Origin: an uncultured Pelagibacteraceae bacterium
GTDB lineage: Bacteria; Pseudomonadota; Alphaproteobacteria; Pelagibacterales; Pelagibacteraceae
DNA: 64,000 nt
Assembly (NCBI GenBank): GCA_902515985.1
Contig: CABXWY010000003.1
Span: 1 to 64,000, forward strand
Direction of reading: 5' to 3'
The notes under the pieces were generated by a model. The model had not been told where the DNA came from, searched no databases, and saw only the letters and a program-made list of their open reading frames with translations. The translations under genes were made by a program, and so were the position numbers. Positions 35,303 through 44,348 of this stretch are shown here, one piece after another (positions within the stretch are counted from its first letter, which is position 1; each line of letters begins with the position of its first letter).

Positions 35303-36176
35303 GTCTTGCAGTTGAAATTTGTTTTTTTAGTAAAATTTCTCTCCTAAATATAATTATTGAAGATACAATAACTAGAGTTGCGCCTATCAAAGTTTTTATT
35401 GTGGGTATTTCGTCCCAAATAAGGTAACCAAAAATTATTGCAAAAACTAAGGCTAAATATTTTAACGGTGTAACTAATGACACCTCTGCAAATTTATATG
35501 ATTGGCTCAACCATAAATTTGCAACGCCTCCAAAAATTCCCATGAATGATAAAAGTATTAGGTCTTTTAAATTTGGCATTAACCACCCATAAGGTATAGT
35601 GAATAAACCCGCTAATGTAATTGCTACAGAAAAATATAATGATATTAACCAAACTGGTTCGGTAGAAGATAATTGTCTGATCGAAATGGCAACATAAGAC
35701 AAACCTAGGACAAAAATAAATGGAAAAATGTAATAAATATTTAATGCGCTCAACCCAGGCTCAGATATAACTACAATTCCAATAAACCCAACAATAACTG
35801 CTAACCACCTAAAGAAACCCACTTTCTCGCTCAAAAATAAAATTGAAAAAATCGTTGTAAATATTGGTACAGCAAATGTAATACTTACAACAGTAGCCAA
35901 TGGAAGATTTCTCAGTGCTATAAATATTGATAGTAACGCTATAAGTCCAAAAAAGCATCTTGAAAAGTGCAAGATTGGCCTTTTTGTATAGTAAAAATCT
36001 TTAAGCCTTTCTTTAGGGATCACAAAATAATAAAGGACTAAGCCAAAAAAACCTCTAAAAAAGATTACCTGACCTAAAGGATAGCTATCTGACCATTTTA
36101 CAATAAGATCCATTACCGAAAATGCACACACAGACAAGAACATGTACAAAAAACCTAATTGATTTTTAGAAAGCAT
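35295..36176 (-). CDS. EamA/DMT-family transporter
   Basis: The 293-residue protein has ten hydrophobic helices arranged as two EamA halves. The N-terminal GFLYMFLSVCAFSVMDLIVK segment, the ILHFSRCFFGLIALL region and the C-terminal SLVTPLKYLALVFAIIFGY are typical. Members export or import small metabolites such as amino acids, nucleosides or S-adenosylmethionine; the substrate here is unknown. It lies upstream of and overlaps the glycosylase gene, and is divergent from msrA with 34 bases between starts. Confidence 0.85.
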   Translation of the reverse strand: MLSKNQLGFLYMFLSVCAFSVMDLIVKWSDSYPLGQVIFFRGFFGLVLYYFVIPKERLKDFYYTKRPILHFSRCFFGLIALLSIFIALRNLPLATVVSITFAVPIFTTIFSILFLSEKVGFFRWLAVIVGFIGIVVISEPGLSALNIYYIFPFIFVLGLSYVAISIRQLSSTEPVWLISLYFSVAITLAGLFTIPYGWLMPNLKDLILLSFMGIFGGVANLWLSQSYKFAEVSLVTPLKYLALVFAIIFGYLIWDEIPTIKTLIGATLVIVSSIIIFRREILLKKQISTARHD

Positions 36177-36210
36177 AAGATTAACTTTAGTTTAATAAAC
36201 TTAATAATCA

Positions 36211-36654
36211 ATGGAAATAGCAGTATTAGCTTGTGGATGTTTTTGGGGACCTGAAATAAAGTTCAGTAGATTAGACGGTGTTTTTAAAACCGAAGTAGGT
36301 TATTGCGGAGGTAAAACAAGTAAAACAAGTTATCAAGAAGTTTGTGAAGGGGATACTAATCATGCTGAAGTTGTTAAATTAGACTTTGATCCAAACATAA
36401 TTTCCTATGAAAAAATTTTAGATTATTTTTTTGAAATACATGATCCTACAACCTTAAATTCTCAAGGACCAGACTTTGGTACACAGTATAGAAGTGAAAT
36501 TTTTTATCTTAATGACGAGCAAAAAAATATTGCAAAAAAAATAACAGAAAAATACAACAAAAAATATTCCGGGAAAGTGGTTACTAAAATTTCACAAATA
36601 AAAAATTATTGTATAGCTGAGGAATATCATCAAAAATATCTGGAAAAAAGATAA
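36211..36654 (+). CDS. msrA: Peptide methionine sulfoxide reductase MsrA
   Basis: MsrA reduces the S-form of methionine sulfoxide in proteins. The catalytic Cys is at residue 10 in CGCFWGPE, followed by VGYCGGK, YQEVCEGDTNHAE and YRSEIFY, with the resolving Cys134 in KNYCIAEEYHQKY. At 147 residues it is shorter than the usual 170 or more, mostly at the N-terminus. The sulfurtransferase start codon follows the stop directly. Confidence 0.95.
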   Translation: MEIAVLACGCFWGPEIKFSRLDGVFKTEVGYCGGKTSKTSYQEVCEGDTNHAEVVKLDFDPNIISYEKILDYFFEIHDPTTLNSQGPDFGTQYRSEIFYLNDEQKNIAKKITEKYNKKYSGKVVTKISQIKNYCIAEEYHQKYLEKR

Positions 36655-37470
36655 ATGTCTTTAGTAGAAACTGCTTGGGTTGAAAACAATTTAAGTAATA
36701 TAAAATTAATTGATTGTTCTTGGCATCTTCCTAATGCTTCAAGAAATCCATATCAAGAATATTTAAATCAGCATTTACCAAATGCATTGTTTTTTGACTT
36801 AGATAAAAATTCTGACAAGAATACAGAATTACCACATATGTTGCCAACTTATAACAAGTGGAATGAAATTGTTTCAGGTTATGGTATAAAAAATGAAGAT
36901 AGAATTATTGTTTATGATAATTCTGATTTAATCAGCTCTTGTAGATTATGGTACACTTTTATCTATTTTGGACATGACCCTAAGCTTGTAAGTGTAATGA
37001 ATGGTGGCTTTGAAAAATGGCAATCAGAAAAAAGACAGGTTACAAAAGAAGTAATAGTTTTTCCCAAATCGCATTACATATCAAAAGAAAAAAAAGATTT
37101 AGTTAAATCAAAGATGCAAATTGAACAAAATATTATTAATCAGGAATTTAAAATTCTTGATGCAAGAAGTAAAGAAAGATTTGAGGGAAAAGAAAAAGAG
37201 CCAAGAAAAGGTTTAAGAAGTGGATCTATACCAAATTCTTTATGCTTGCCATTCAAGCAATTAATAGAAAAGGATAAAACATTCAAATCTAAAGAAGAAT
37301 TGTTAGAAATTTTTAAATCAGTTTTAAAACATGATTTTTCATTAAAAGTTGTGTTTTCATGCGGCTCTGGAGTTACAGCAGCAGTTTTAGCACTTGCATA
37401 TTCCTTAATTGATAATAAATATAATCCTGTCATTTATGATGGCTCTTGGTCAGAGTATGGCAGAATATAA
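36655..37470 (+). CDS. sseA: 3-mercaptopyruvate sulfurtransferase (rhodanese family)
   Basis: The enzyme has two rhodanese domains, of which only the second is catalytic. The active-site loop is CGSGVTA with Cys236, a pattern linked to 3-mercaptopyruvate rather than thiosulfate as donor. Other features are LIDCSWHLPNASRNP and LDARSKERFEGKEKEPR in the two halves. It starts right after msrA, and the pair suggests sulfur or redox handling. The donor assignment is from the loop motif and remains tentative. Confidence 0.9.
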   Translation: MSLVETAWVENNLSNIKLIDCSWHLPNASRNPYQEYLNQHLPNALFFDLDKNSDKNTELPHMLPTYNKWNEIVSGYGIKNEDRIIVYDNSDLISSCRLWYTFIYFGHDPKLVSVMNGGFEKWQSEKRQVTKEVIVFPKSHYISKEKKDLVKSKMQIEQNIINQEFKILDARSKERFEGKEKEPRKGLRSGSIPNSLCLPFKQLIEKDKTFKSKEELLEIFKSVLKHDFSLKVVFSCGSGVTAAVLALAYSLIDNKYNPVIYDGSWSEYGRI

Positions 37471-37473
37471 TTT

Positions 37474-38343
37474 ATGAAAACCTCAAAAAAAGTTTTAATC
37501 GGTGTTACTATTTTTTTTATAATTATTGCTTTAGTAGTAATTGGAAGAACAATGGTTGGAAACCATTTTAAAAAAAAATTTAGTAAGAGACCACCACCTG
37601 GCATAATAGTAAAACTAGTTTCTGAAAAGATTTTTTCAGAGAAAATTGAAAGTTTCGGGACTGCTATTTCAAAAAAAACTAAATCATATAGAATTCAAAA
37701 AAGTGATTTAATTTCTGAGTTAAAATTAGATAGTTATGTTGAAAAAGGATCTTTAATAATAAAATTAAAAGATAAAGATATTATAGCACCTTTCAATGGT
37801 ATTTTAGGTTATAGAGGTATTACAGAGGATGTACTTGGCTCTGATAATTCTTTAATTATAACCTTAGATGATAGTTCAGTAATTTATGCTGACTTAAAAA
37901 TACCTGAATCTTTTGCGCCTGCAATAAAGAAAAACTTACCAGTTGAAGTTAAGTTTTCAGGTCTAAAAGATAAAATTTTTTCAGGTTTAGTAGATGGATT
38001 CTCAAGTAGAATTAGTGCTGACACGAGGAGTTTACTTACAAGAATTAAAATAGATAACAAAAATTATGAATTGATACCAGGATCGCTACTTGAAGTAAGT
38101 GTTAAGTTTAATGAACGAAGCTCTTTATCGATACCTGATACAAGTGTAATGTTAGAGGGAGAGAATACTTTTGTTTATAAAGTCCTAGAAGATAACAGTT
38201 TAAATAAAATTCAGATACAAATAGGAAATAGAGATAAAGGATTTATAGAAGTAATATCAGGATTGAATAAAGATGATCTGATTGTTGCTGAAGGTCTTAA
38301 AAAAGTAAATCCAAAAGGAAAAATTAAACCAATTAAAAAATAA
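37474..38343 (+). CDS. RND efflux periplasmic adaptor lacking the helical hairpin
   Basis: This is a membrane fusion protein with an N-terminal membrane anchor (about residues 7-25), a barrel-sandwich lipoyl domain and a beta-barrel domain. The two lipoyl halves normally flank a long alpha-helical hairpin, but here YVEKGSLIIK (88-97) is followed almost at once by IIAPFNGILGY (103-113), so the hairpin is missing. Total length is 289 residues against about 360-400 in typical adaptors. The gene directly precedes an RND permease. No outer-membrane TolC-like partner lies in this window. The function may be a hairpin-less adaptor or a specialised periplasmic partner. Confidence 0.85.
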   Translation: MKTSKKVLIGVTIFFIIIALVVIGRTMVGNHFKKKFSKRPPPGIIVKLVSEKIFSEKIESFGTAISKKTKSYRIQKSDLISELKLDSYVEKGSLIIKLKDKDIIAPFNGILGYRGITEDVLGSDNSLIITLDDSSVIYADLKIPESFAPAIKKNLPVEVKFSGLKDKIFSGLVDGFSSRISADTRSLLTRIKIDNKNYELIPGSLLEVSVKFNERSSLSIPDTSVMLEGENTFVYKVLEDNSLNKIQIQIGNRDKGFIEVISGLNKDDLIVAEGLKKVNPKGKIKPIKK

Positions 38344-41300
38344 ATGTTTATAACTGATATAAGTATAAGAAGACCGGTAGTATCTTGGGTAATGTCACTT
38401 ATTTTAGTTTTATTCGGTTTATTTGTATTTTGGAAGTTACCAGTAAGGGAGTTACCATCAGGACTTCAGCCTCCAGTTGTTCAAGTAAAAGTAGATTATA
38501 AGTCCGCATCGGCACCAATAGTTAATCAAGAGGTTACTCAAGTTTTAGAAGATGTAATCGGTGGTGCAGAAGGAATAAAAAATATCGACTCTGTTTCTGA
38601 AAATGGACGCAGCACAATAAATATAGAGTTTGATACAGAAATGAATTTAGATAATGCTGCAAATGATATTAGAGAAAGAGTTGCTAGAGTTGCGGATAAC
38701 CTACCAACTGAAGCAGAACCTCCTCAAATCTTAAAACAAGCTGCGGGTTTTACTACTACTATGTGGATAGCTCTATCCTCTTCTACTTGGAGTGACTTGG
38801 AATTAGGAGACTATGCAGAGAGATATCTGGTTGACAGATTTTCAAGTATAAAAAATGTAGGAAGAATTTTAGTTGGAGGACTAAGAGAGTTAAGTGTTAG
38901 GATTTGGATAGATCCAATAAAATTAGCAGCTAATGATTTAACTATACAAGAATTAGAAAATGCATTAAGAAATGAAAATGTCAGCCTCCCAGCTGGAACT
39001 TTAGAGGCTACTAATGTCGATCTAACTCTTAATCTAGATAAATCTTACACAACTATTGATGAACTAAAAAGTTTACCTATCAAGAAAAATAAGGACAATG
39101 TAGTAAAATTATCTGATGTTGCTGAAGTTAAATTTGGGCCTGTATCAGAAAAAACATTATTCAAAGCACAAAGAAAAGATAATCTTAACTTAAAGACAGT
39201 AGGAATAGGTATATATGCTAGAAGCGGCGCATCGACCGTTGAACTTTCAAATGATATCAAAAAAAAATTAAAAGAAGTAAGAAAGTCCTTACCAGATGGC
39301 TTAAATATAGAAGTAGCATTTAATAGAGCAAACTATGTTGGTGCAGCAATTAATGAGGTATATAAAACTCTTGTTATAGCTTTTATTTTAGTGGTTATAA
39401 TTATCTATCTTTTTCTAGGTAATTTAAAAGCAGTAATAGTTCCAGCAGTAGCGCTACCTGTTAGTCTTATTGCATCTTTTTTAGGAATTTATATTTTTGA
39501 TCTATCTATAAATATTTTTGTTTTACTCTCATTTATTCTAGCAATTGGAATAATTACAGATGACTCTGTAATTATGACTGATGCAATTTATAGAAGAATA
39601 GAAAAAGGAGAAAAGCCACTTGTGGCAGCTTACAAGGGTTCAAAACAAATTACCTTTGCAATTATTGCAACTACTTTAATATTAGTGGCTGTATTTTTGC
39701 CACTTATTTTTATCCAAGGTATTTCAGGAACTTTATTTAAAGAAACTGCAATAGCATTATCTTTTTCTGTTGTTGTGTCATCTTTTGTTGCCTTAACATT
39801 ATCACCCATGCTTGGTAGTAGATTTCTTAGTCTCAAATCAAAACAAAATAAAATTATAATAAAATTTAACAATTTTTTTAGATCATTTCTTAAATTTTAT
39901 AAAGAAAGTCTTATATATTTCCTAGACAAGCAAAAACTAATTATTTCTTTTATGATAATTATAATTATTTCTTCAGTTTTACTATTTAATTTTTCTAAAA
40001 AAGAACTTCTCCCACTTGAGGATAGAGGAGCATATTTAATAATTGGTATGACTGATGAAGGTAGCTCTTTTGAGTACACACAAGAAAGAGCTCAAGAAAT
40101 AGAATCTAAATTAATTCCATTGTTACAGAAAGAAGATAGTCCTTACAGGCGATTTATTATGAGAGTCCCTGGTTTTGGAAGATCGAGTAATTCCTTTAAT
40201 ACTTTTATAATTATAGCTCTACTTAATCACTGGGATGAAAGAGGTAAAAACACTCAATCCGTTATGAGAGAAGCTATTGGAAAAATAGTAACTAATCCTC
40301 AAGCAATTGCTTTTCCTATCTCACCTCAATCGATAAGAGTCTCAAATTATAACAAACCTGTTCAGATGGTAATTTTGGGTACATCTTATGAAGAACTTGA
40401 ACAAATACAAAATAATCTTATTTCTGAGTTAAGAAAAAATAAAAATTTATCTAGAATTGAGTCGGATTATTCCAAAAATAAACCAGAGGTAAAGTTAATA
40501 ATTAATAAAAATAAAGCAAAAGATTTAGGTGTATCTACAGATCAAATAGGTAAAACTTTAGAAACTCTTTACGGTGGGAAAACTGTGACTACATTTAATA
40601 AACTTGGTAAAGAGTATCCAATAATTTTACAAAAATATCTATCTGATAGGAGAAGCAAAGAAAGTTTAGCAAAAATATTCGTAAGATCTGAAAATAATTC
40701 AAAACTTATATCATTGGCAAACTTGGTTGATTTCAAAGAAGAAGGATCAGCGAAAATACTCTCGAGATACAATAGACAAAGAGCGGTTACAATATCTGCT
40801 AATATTAATGAAGGCTATTCATTAAGTGAAGCAATTAATTATCTTGAAAAAACTATGGAAAATATAGCACCTCAAAATCAAATTTCATGGAAAGGTAAAT
40901 CAGAAGAGTTAAAAGAAACTTCTAATGAGTTATTTATAATATTCACTTTAGCTTTGATAACCGCATACCTTGTAATGGCTGCTACTTTTAATTCTTTTAT
41001 TCATCCATTCATAATAATTATGACTGTTCCATTGGCTGTGTTTGGTGGTTTAGTATTTATACTTTTTTTAAATAGTTCAATTAATATTTTTTCTCAAATT
41101 GCACTTGTTATTTTGATTGGTATATCAACAAAGAATAGTATCTTAATTGTAGATTTTGCAAATCAGCTGAGAGCATCTGGAAAAAATATAGAGAATGCAA
41201 TTAAAGAAGCATGTGATATGAGGTTTAGACCAATAATCATGACCTCCCTAAGTACAATGATAGCAATGGTTCCTTTGGTAATAGGTAATATTGGACCTGG

Positions 41301-41466
41301 AGCTGGGGAAGGTTCTAGACTCGCAGTAGGATCAACAATTTTGGGTGGTATGATTATATCTACTTTTTTTACTCTTTATGTAACACCAACTATGTATTTA
41401 ATGTTAGCAAAAAACACAAAAAGAATTGATGCCGTTGATATTGAGCTTAAAAAACAACTTAATTAA
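38344..41466 (+). CDS. RND-family efflux permease (AcrB/HAE1-like)
   Basis: This is an inner-membrane proton-driven pump of the resistance-nodulation-division superfamily. The 1040 residues hold twelve predicted helices and two large periplasmic loops. The proton-relay aspartates lie in GIITDDSVIMTDA (about residues 405-410), and the partner lysine in GISTKNSILIVDF in TM10. The N-terminus FITDISIRRPVVSWVM is typical of this group. It directly follows the adaptor gene. Substrates are unknown. Confidence 0.95.
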   Translation: MFITDISIRRPVVSWVMSLILVLFGLFVFWKLPVRELPSGLQPPVVQVKVDYKSASAPIVNQEVTQVLEDVIGGAEGIKNIDSVSENGRSTINIEFDTEMNLDNAANDIRERVARVADNLPTEAEPPQILKQAAGFTTTMWIALSSSTWSDLELGDYAERYLVDRFSSIKNVGRILVGGLRELSVRIWIDPIKLAANDLTIQELENALRNENVSLPAGTLEATNVDLTLNLDKSYTTIDELKSLPIKKNKDNVVKLSDVAEVKFGPVSEKTLFKAQRKDNLNLKTVGIGIYARSGASTVELSNDIKKKLKEVRKSLPDGLNIEVAFNRANYVGAAINEVYKTLVIAFILVVIIIYLFLGNLKAVIVPAVALPVSLIASFLGIYIFDLSINIFVLLSFILAIGIITDDSVIMTDAIYRRIEKGEKPLVAAYKGSKQITFAIIATTLILVAVFLPLIFIQGISGTLFKETAIALSFSVVVSSFVALTLSPMLGSRFLSLKSKQNKIIIKFNNFFRSFLKFYKESLIYFLDKQKLIISFMIIIIISSVLLFNFSKKELLPLEDRGAYLIIGMTDEGSSFEYTQERAQEIESKLIPLLQKEDSPYRRFIMRVPGFGRSSNSFNTFIIIALLNHWDERGKNTQSVMREAIGKIVTNPQAIAFPISPQSIRVSNYNKPVQMVILGTSYEELEQIQNNLISELRKNKNLSRIESDYSKNKPEVKLIINKNKAKDLGVSTDQIGKTLETLYGGKTVTTFNKLGKEYPIILQKYLSDRRSKESLAKIFVRSENNSKLISLANLVDFKEEGSAKILSRYNRQRAVTISANINEGYSLSEAINYLEKTMENIAPQNQISWKGKSEELKETSNELFIIFTLALITAYLVMAATFNSFIHPFIIIMTVPLAVFGGLVFILFLNSSINIFSQIALVILIGISTKNSILIVDFANQLRASGKNIENAIKEACDMRFRPIIMTSLSTMIAMVPLVIGNIGPGAGEGSRLAVGSTILGGMIISTFFTLYVTPTMYLMLAKNTKRIDAVDIELKKQLN

Positions 41467-42062
41467 AAAATAATATATTTCCTTGTTCTAAGAGAACTTT
41501 GACAACTTAATAGCTGCGATTTATATTTTTTAGATTGCTTTTGCACCCTCTTTGCTAGAGATATAACTTTTGTATTCTTTTTGTAGTTCTTGTAATTTCC
41601 CCATCCTTCATGATAAGCAATATATTGTCTGAATGAGTCTTTTTTGGAAATTTTTAAAATTTTCTCGGTTTTATTAGTATACCATCCTATAAAATCTACA
41701 CTATCTTTAAATCTTGTTCTTGTTGCTAGAGGATTATTGGTTTCTTTCTTATATTGCTTCCATGTTCCTTTAACAGCTTGGGAGTATCCAAAAGAAGAGG
41801 AAGGTCTTTTATAAGGAATAACTTTAAAAATTTTATTTCTTTTAGGCTTTGCAAGCCAATCAAAATCTGACTCCATTTTTATTATTGCTAGCTGTAAATA
41901 TATTGGTGTTCCCCACTTTTTCTCAGTATTTTTTGCATGTTTATACCAAAGATATCTCTCAGAAAATATAGAACATCCATCCGAAGTATTCTTTGGAACA
42001 GATGAACAAGAAATAAGAAAAAAAAACAAAACTAAATATAAAGTATTATTTTTTTTTAACAT
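41463..42062 (-). CDS. Lytic-transglycosylase-like lipoprotein
   Basis: The protein has a lipoprotein signal with lipobox LISC and a SLT-like domain: the catalytic-Glu-like IIKMESDFDW, then SSFGYSQAVKGTWKQY and AYHEGWGNYKN. These correspond to the ES, GLMQ-like and AYNAG motifs of lytic transglycosylases, in variant form (FGYSQ, YHEGWG). I chose ATG 42062, which gives a proper signal; a longer start at 42089 is open. It may cleave peptidoglycan, but the variant motifs leave some doubt. It overlaps the upstream nuclease gene. Confidence 0.78.
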   Translation of the reverse strand: MLKKNNTLYLVLFFFLISCSSVPKNTSDGCSIFSERYLWYKHAKNTEKKWGTPIYLQLAIIKMESDFDWLAKPKRNKIFKVIPYKRPSSSFGYSQAVKGTWKQYKKETNNPLATRTRFKDSVDFIGWYTNKTEKILKISKKDSFRQYIAYHEGWGNYKNYKKNTKVISLAKRVQKQSKKYKSQLLSCQSSLRTRKYIIF

Positions 42063-42555
42063 TCTTCCTCCAATCCCAAGGATTTTCAAATGTTCCTTGC
42101 CAAATACCTAGTTGATCTCTTTTTGCCTCTTTTTCCTGTAAAACATATTTTTTTGAATATTTAATATAAGCTAAGGCATATCCATTCCTAACAAGCCAAG
42201 AATTAATATTTAATTTATTTTTATAGCAAGTTGCAAGTTTTCTTTTATACCTATCTATATTTTCAACTTTACACAAAATAATTTTGTTTTTTAACAATCT
42301 TTTTAATTTTTCAGTTGAGATTTTTCCACAGGAATATTTTTTATTAAAGGATATAAAGGAAAGACTCAAAAAAACCTTGCTACATAATTGATTTAATTCA
42401 GGTGCATCAATACCCGAAAGTCTAATTTTATTATTTTTAATTTTAACTGTATCACCATCAATAACTTTAACTTTTCCTTGAATTATCTCGGCATTTATAA
42501 AATTCGGCATAAAAATAAGTAATATTAAAACAATGCTAAACTTTTTTTTTAACAT
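42046..42555 (-). CDS. Exported thermonuclease-like (SNase family) protein
   Basis: The protein has a signal peptide (MLKKKFSIVLILLIF...NAE) and a staphylococcal-nuclease-type domain: KVKVIDGDTVKIKNNKIRLSG, GIDAPELNQ, and ENIDRYKRKLATC with the conserved Arg. The C-terminus has RNGYALAYIKYSKKY and LGIWQGTF, as in bacterial YncB-like proteins. It is predicted to be a periplasmic nuclease. The stop overlaps the transglycosylase-like start, and the start overlaps the VanZ-like gene by 20 bases. Confidence 0.87.
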   Translation of the reverse strand: MLKKKFSIVLILLIFMPNFINAEIIQGKVKVIDGDTVKIKNNKIRLSGIDAPELNQLCSKVFLSLSFISFNKKYSCGKISTEKLKRLLKNKIILCKVENIDRYKRKLATCYKNKLNINSWLVRNGYALAYIKYSKKYVLQEKEAKRDQLGIWQGTFENPWDWRKNVKKK

Positions 42556-42922
42556 AATAAAAACATAAAAATAGTATTAGTGATATTAATACACCTAAAA
42601 CATTTCCATATAAATCGGATATTTGAAAACTCCTATTTGGGATAATTATATGAAATAATTCATATAAAAACGATATTGAAAAAAAATAAATTAGAATACT
42701 CTTTTTTTTTTCTTTTAAAAAAACAAGAAAACCAAAGAGTGATAAGGCTAAAAATGCATAGACATGATTTGATGAGAAACTAAATAAGAAAAAATTGAAA
42801 TCATCTGTTAACTGAGGCTGCTTATTGAAGTTTTTATATAATATAAAACCTAATATGCTCCCTGGGTACAAATAGAAAATTGCAAATATTGTATTTATTA
42901 AATAAAATAATAATTTAAACAT
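42536..42922 (-). CDS. VanZ-like membrane protein
   Basis: The 128-residue protein has about four hydrophobic helices with a FLYELFH segment and SDLYGNVLGVLISL, which correspond to the acidic-helix and D-x-x-x-N-x-x-G features of VanZ-like proteins. Function is not established beyond a loose link to teicoplanin resistance in the namesake. It is the first gene of a three-gene minus-strand cluster and is divergent from gpmA. Confidence 0.65.
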   Translation of the reverse strand: MFKLLFYLINTIFAIFYLYPGSILGFILYKNFNKQPQLTDDFNFFLFSFSSNHVYAFLALSLFGFLVFLKEKKKSILIYFFSISFLYELFHIIIPNRSFQISDLYGNVLGVLISLILFLCFYYVKKKV

Positions 42923-42953
42923 GATACACTTTTCTTATATTTAAATTTTTTAT

Positions 42954-43670
42954 ATGAGTCATTTATTTTTAGTTAGACATGGTCAAAGTGAGTGGAATTT
43001 ACAAAAAAAATTTACCGGATGGGTTAATGTTGACTTAACTCCTGAAGGAAAGCTAGAAGCTTGTAAGGCAGGAGAAGTAATAAAATCAACAAATATTAAA
43101 ATTGATTTATTTTTTAGTTCCTATCAGCTAAGAGCAATAAATACCTTAAAGTTAATAAAGAATACTATTAGAAATAATTCAGAATTTACGAAAGCATGGG
43201 AACTTAACGAAAGACATTATGGATCACTAACTGGTCTTAATAAGGATGAAATGAAAAAGAAGCTTGGAGAAAAAAAAATTCATGAATTTAGACGTTCATG
43301 GGACTTGAGGCCAGAACCTTTAAATAAAAATAATCCCTACCATCCAATAAACATAGATATTTATAAAGATATTCCAAATAAAAATATTCCAGATACAGAG
43401 TCTCTTAAAGATACTTACAGTAGAGTTGTCAAATATTTTAAAAACAAAATTCGTCATGAGCTTGAAAATGAAAAAAATATTTTAATATCAGCACATGGAA
43501 ATTCTGTAAGAGCATTGTGTAAATTTTTATTTAAATTAGATGAAAAACAAATTCCTATGCTTGAAATACCAACAGGAAATCCACTTCATATAGAATTAGA
43601 TAAAAAACTTAATATAGAAAAATGCAGATATCTTGATCAAGAAAGAGCTCAAGATTTATTAGTTTTTTAA
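42954..43670 (+). CDS. gpmA: 2,3-bisphosphoglycerate-dependent phosphoglycerate mutase
   Basis: The enzyme interconverts 3- and 2-phosphoglycerate in glycolysis and gluconeogenesis. The phosphohistidine motif LVRHGQSEWN lies at residues 6-15, the second conserved block ELNERHYGSLTGLNK follows, and the second histidine is in SAHGNSVRAL. At 238 residues it fits the dPGM family. It ends 12 bases inside the convergent murU gene. Confidence 0.94.
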   Translation: MSHLFLVRHGQSEWNLQKKFTGWVNVDLTPEGKLEACKAGEVIKSTNIKIDLFFSSYQLRAINTLKLIKNTIRNNSEFTKAWELNERHYGSLTGLNKDEMKKKLGEKKIHEFRRSWDLRPEPLNKNNPYHPINIDIYKDIPNKNIPDTESLKDTYSRVVKYFKNKIRHELENEKNILISAHGNSVRALCKFLFKLDEKQIPMLEIPTGNPLHIELDKKLNIEKCRYLDQERAQDLLVF

Positions 43671-44348
43671 TAATTTATTATAAATATTTAAATCAGTAAT
43701 GTGTAAAAATTTATTTTTACTTTCATATCCGAACAACTTCGAGTTTTTAATTTGTTCATTCCATACTTCATTCATTGAAAAATTTTTTTTTTGAATTTTT
43801 GAAAAAATATTTTTGTTAATAATCTGACATCCAGTGTAAACAAAATTTCTATTATTTTGTCTGTTAAGTTTTCCATCAACTAGATTAAAATCACCATTTA
43901 ATCTTTCGTCAAAACTTGAATCTTTATTAACAACCAATAAAATATTTTCCATTTTTTGTTTAAAATATAAATCAATCATTTCCTGAACATATTTTATGTA
44001 ATTATCCTCCCAAATAGTATCTGGATTAAAAACTAAAAAATTTTTTTCTGAAGTATTTCTAACCATATTAAGAATTCCTCCACCTGTATCAAGAATCTCA
44101 TTGCCGTCATTAATTAATTCTATTTTTATTTTCGTATTTATCTTACTTACAAATTCTTCAATTTTATTTGAAAGATGAAAAGTATTTAACATTATTTTAT
44201 TTATTTTAAGCTTTTCAATTAAACTCATTGTTTTTTCTAATAACGTTATTTCTTTTATTTTTAATAAAGGTTTTGGTATTTCTTGGGTCAAGGGATGTAA
44301 TCTTTTTCCAAAACCTGCACATAATATTAGCGCTGTATTAATTTGCAT
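43659..44348 (-). CDS. murU: N-acetylmuramate 1-phosphate uridylyltransferase-like (MurU)
   Basis: The protein is a sugar-phosphate nucleotidyltransferase with the signature ALILCAGFGKRLHPLT and KPLLKI at the N-terminus and LDTGGGILN and FNPDTIWE further in. In the peptidoglycan-recycling bypass found in many alphaproteobacteria and pseudomonads, MurU makes UDP-MurNAc from the MurNAc-1-phosphate produced by AmgK. Here it directly follows the TsaE-AmgK fusion with an 11-base overlap, which supports the role. Another sugar nucleotidyltransferase cannot be fully excluded. Confidence 0.87.
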   Translation of the reverse strand: MQINTALILCAGFGKRLHPLTQEIPKPLLKIKEITLLEKTMSLIEKLKINKIMLNTFHLSNKIEEFVSKINTKIKIELINDGNEILDTGGGILNMVRNTSEKNFLVFNPDTIWEDNYIKYVQEMIDLYFKQKMENILLVVNKDSSFDERLNGDFNLVDGKLNRQNNRNFVYTGCQIINKNIFSKIQKKNFSMNEVWNEQIKNSKLFGYESKNKFLHITDLNIYNKLLKN

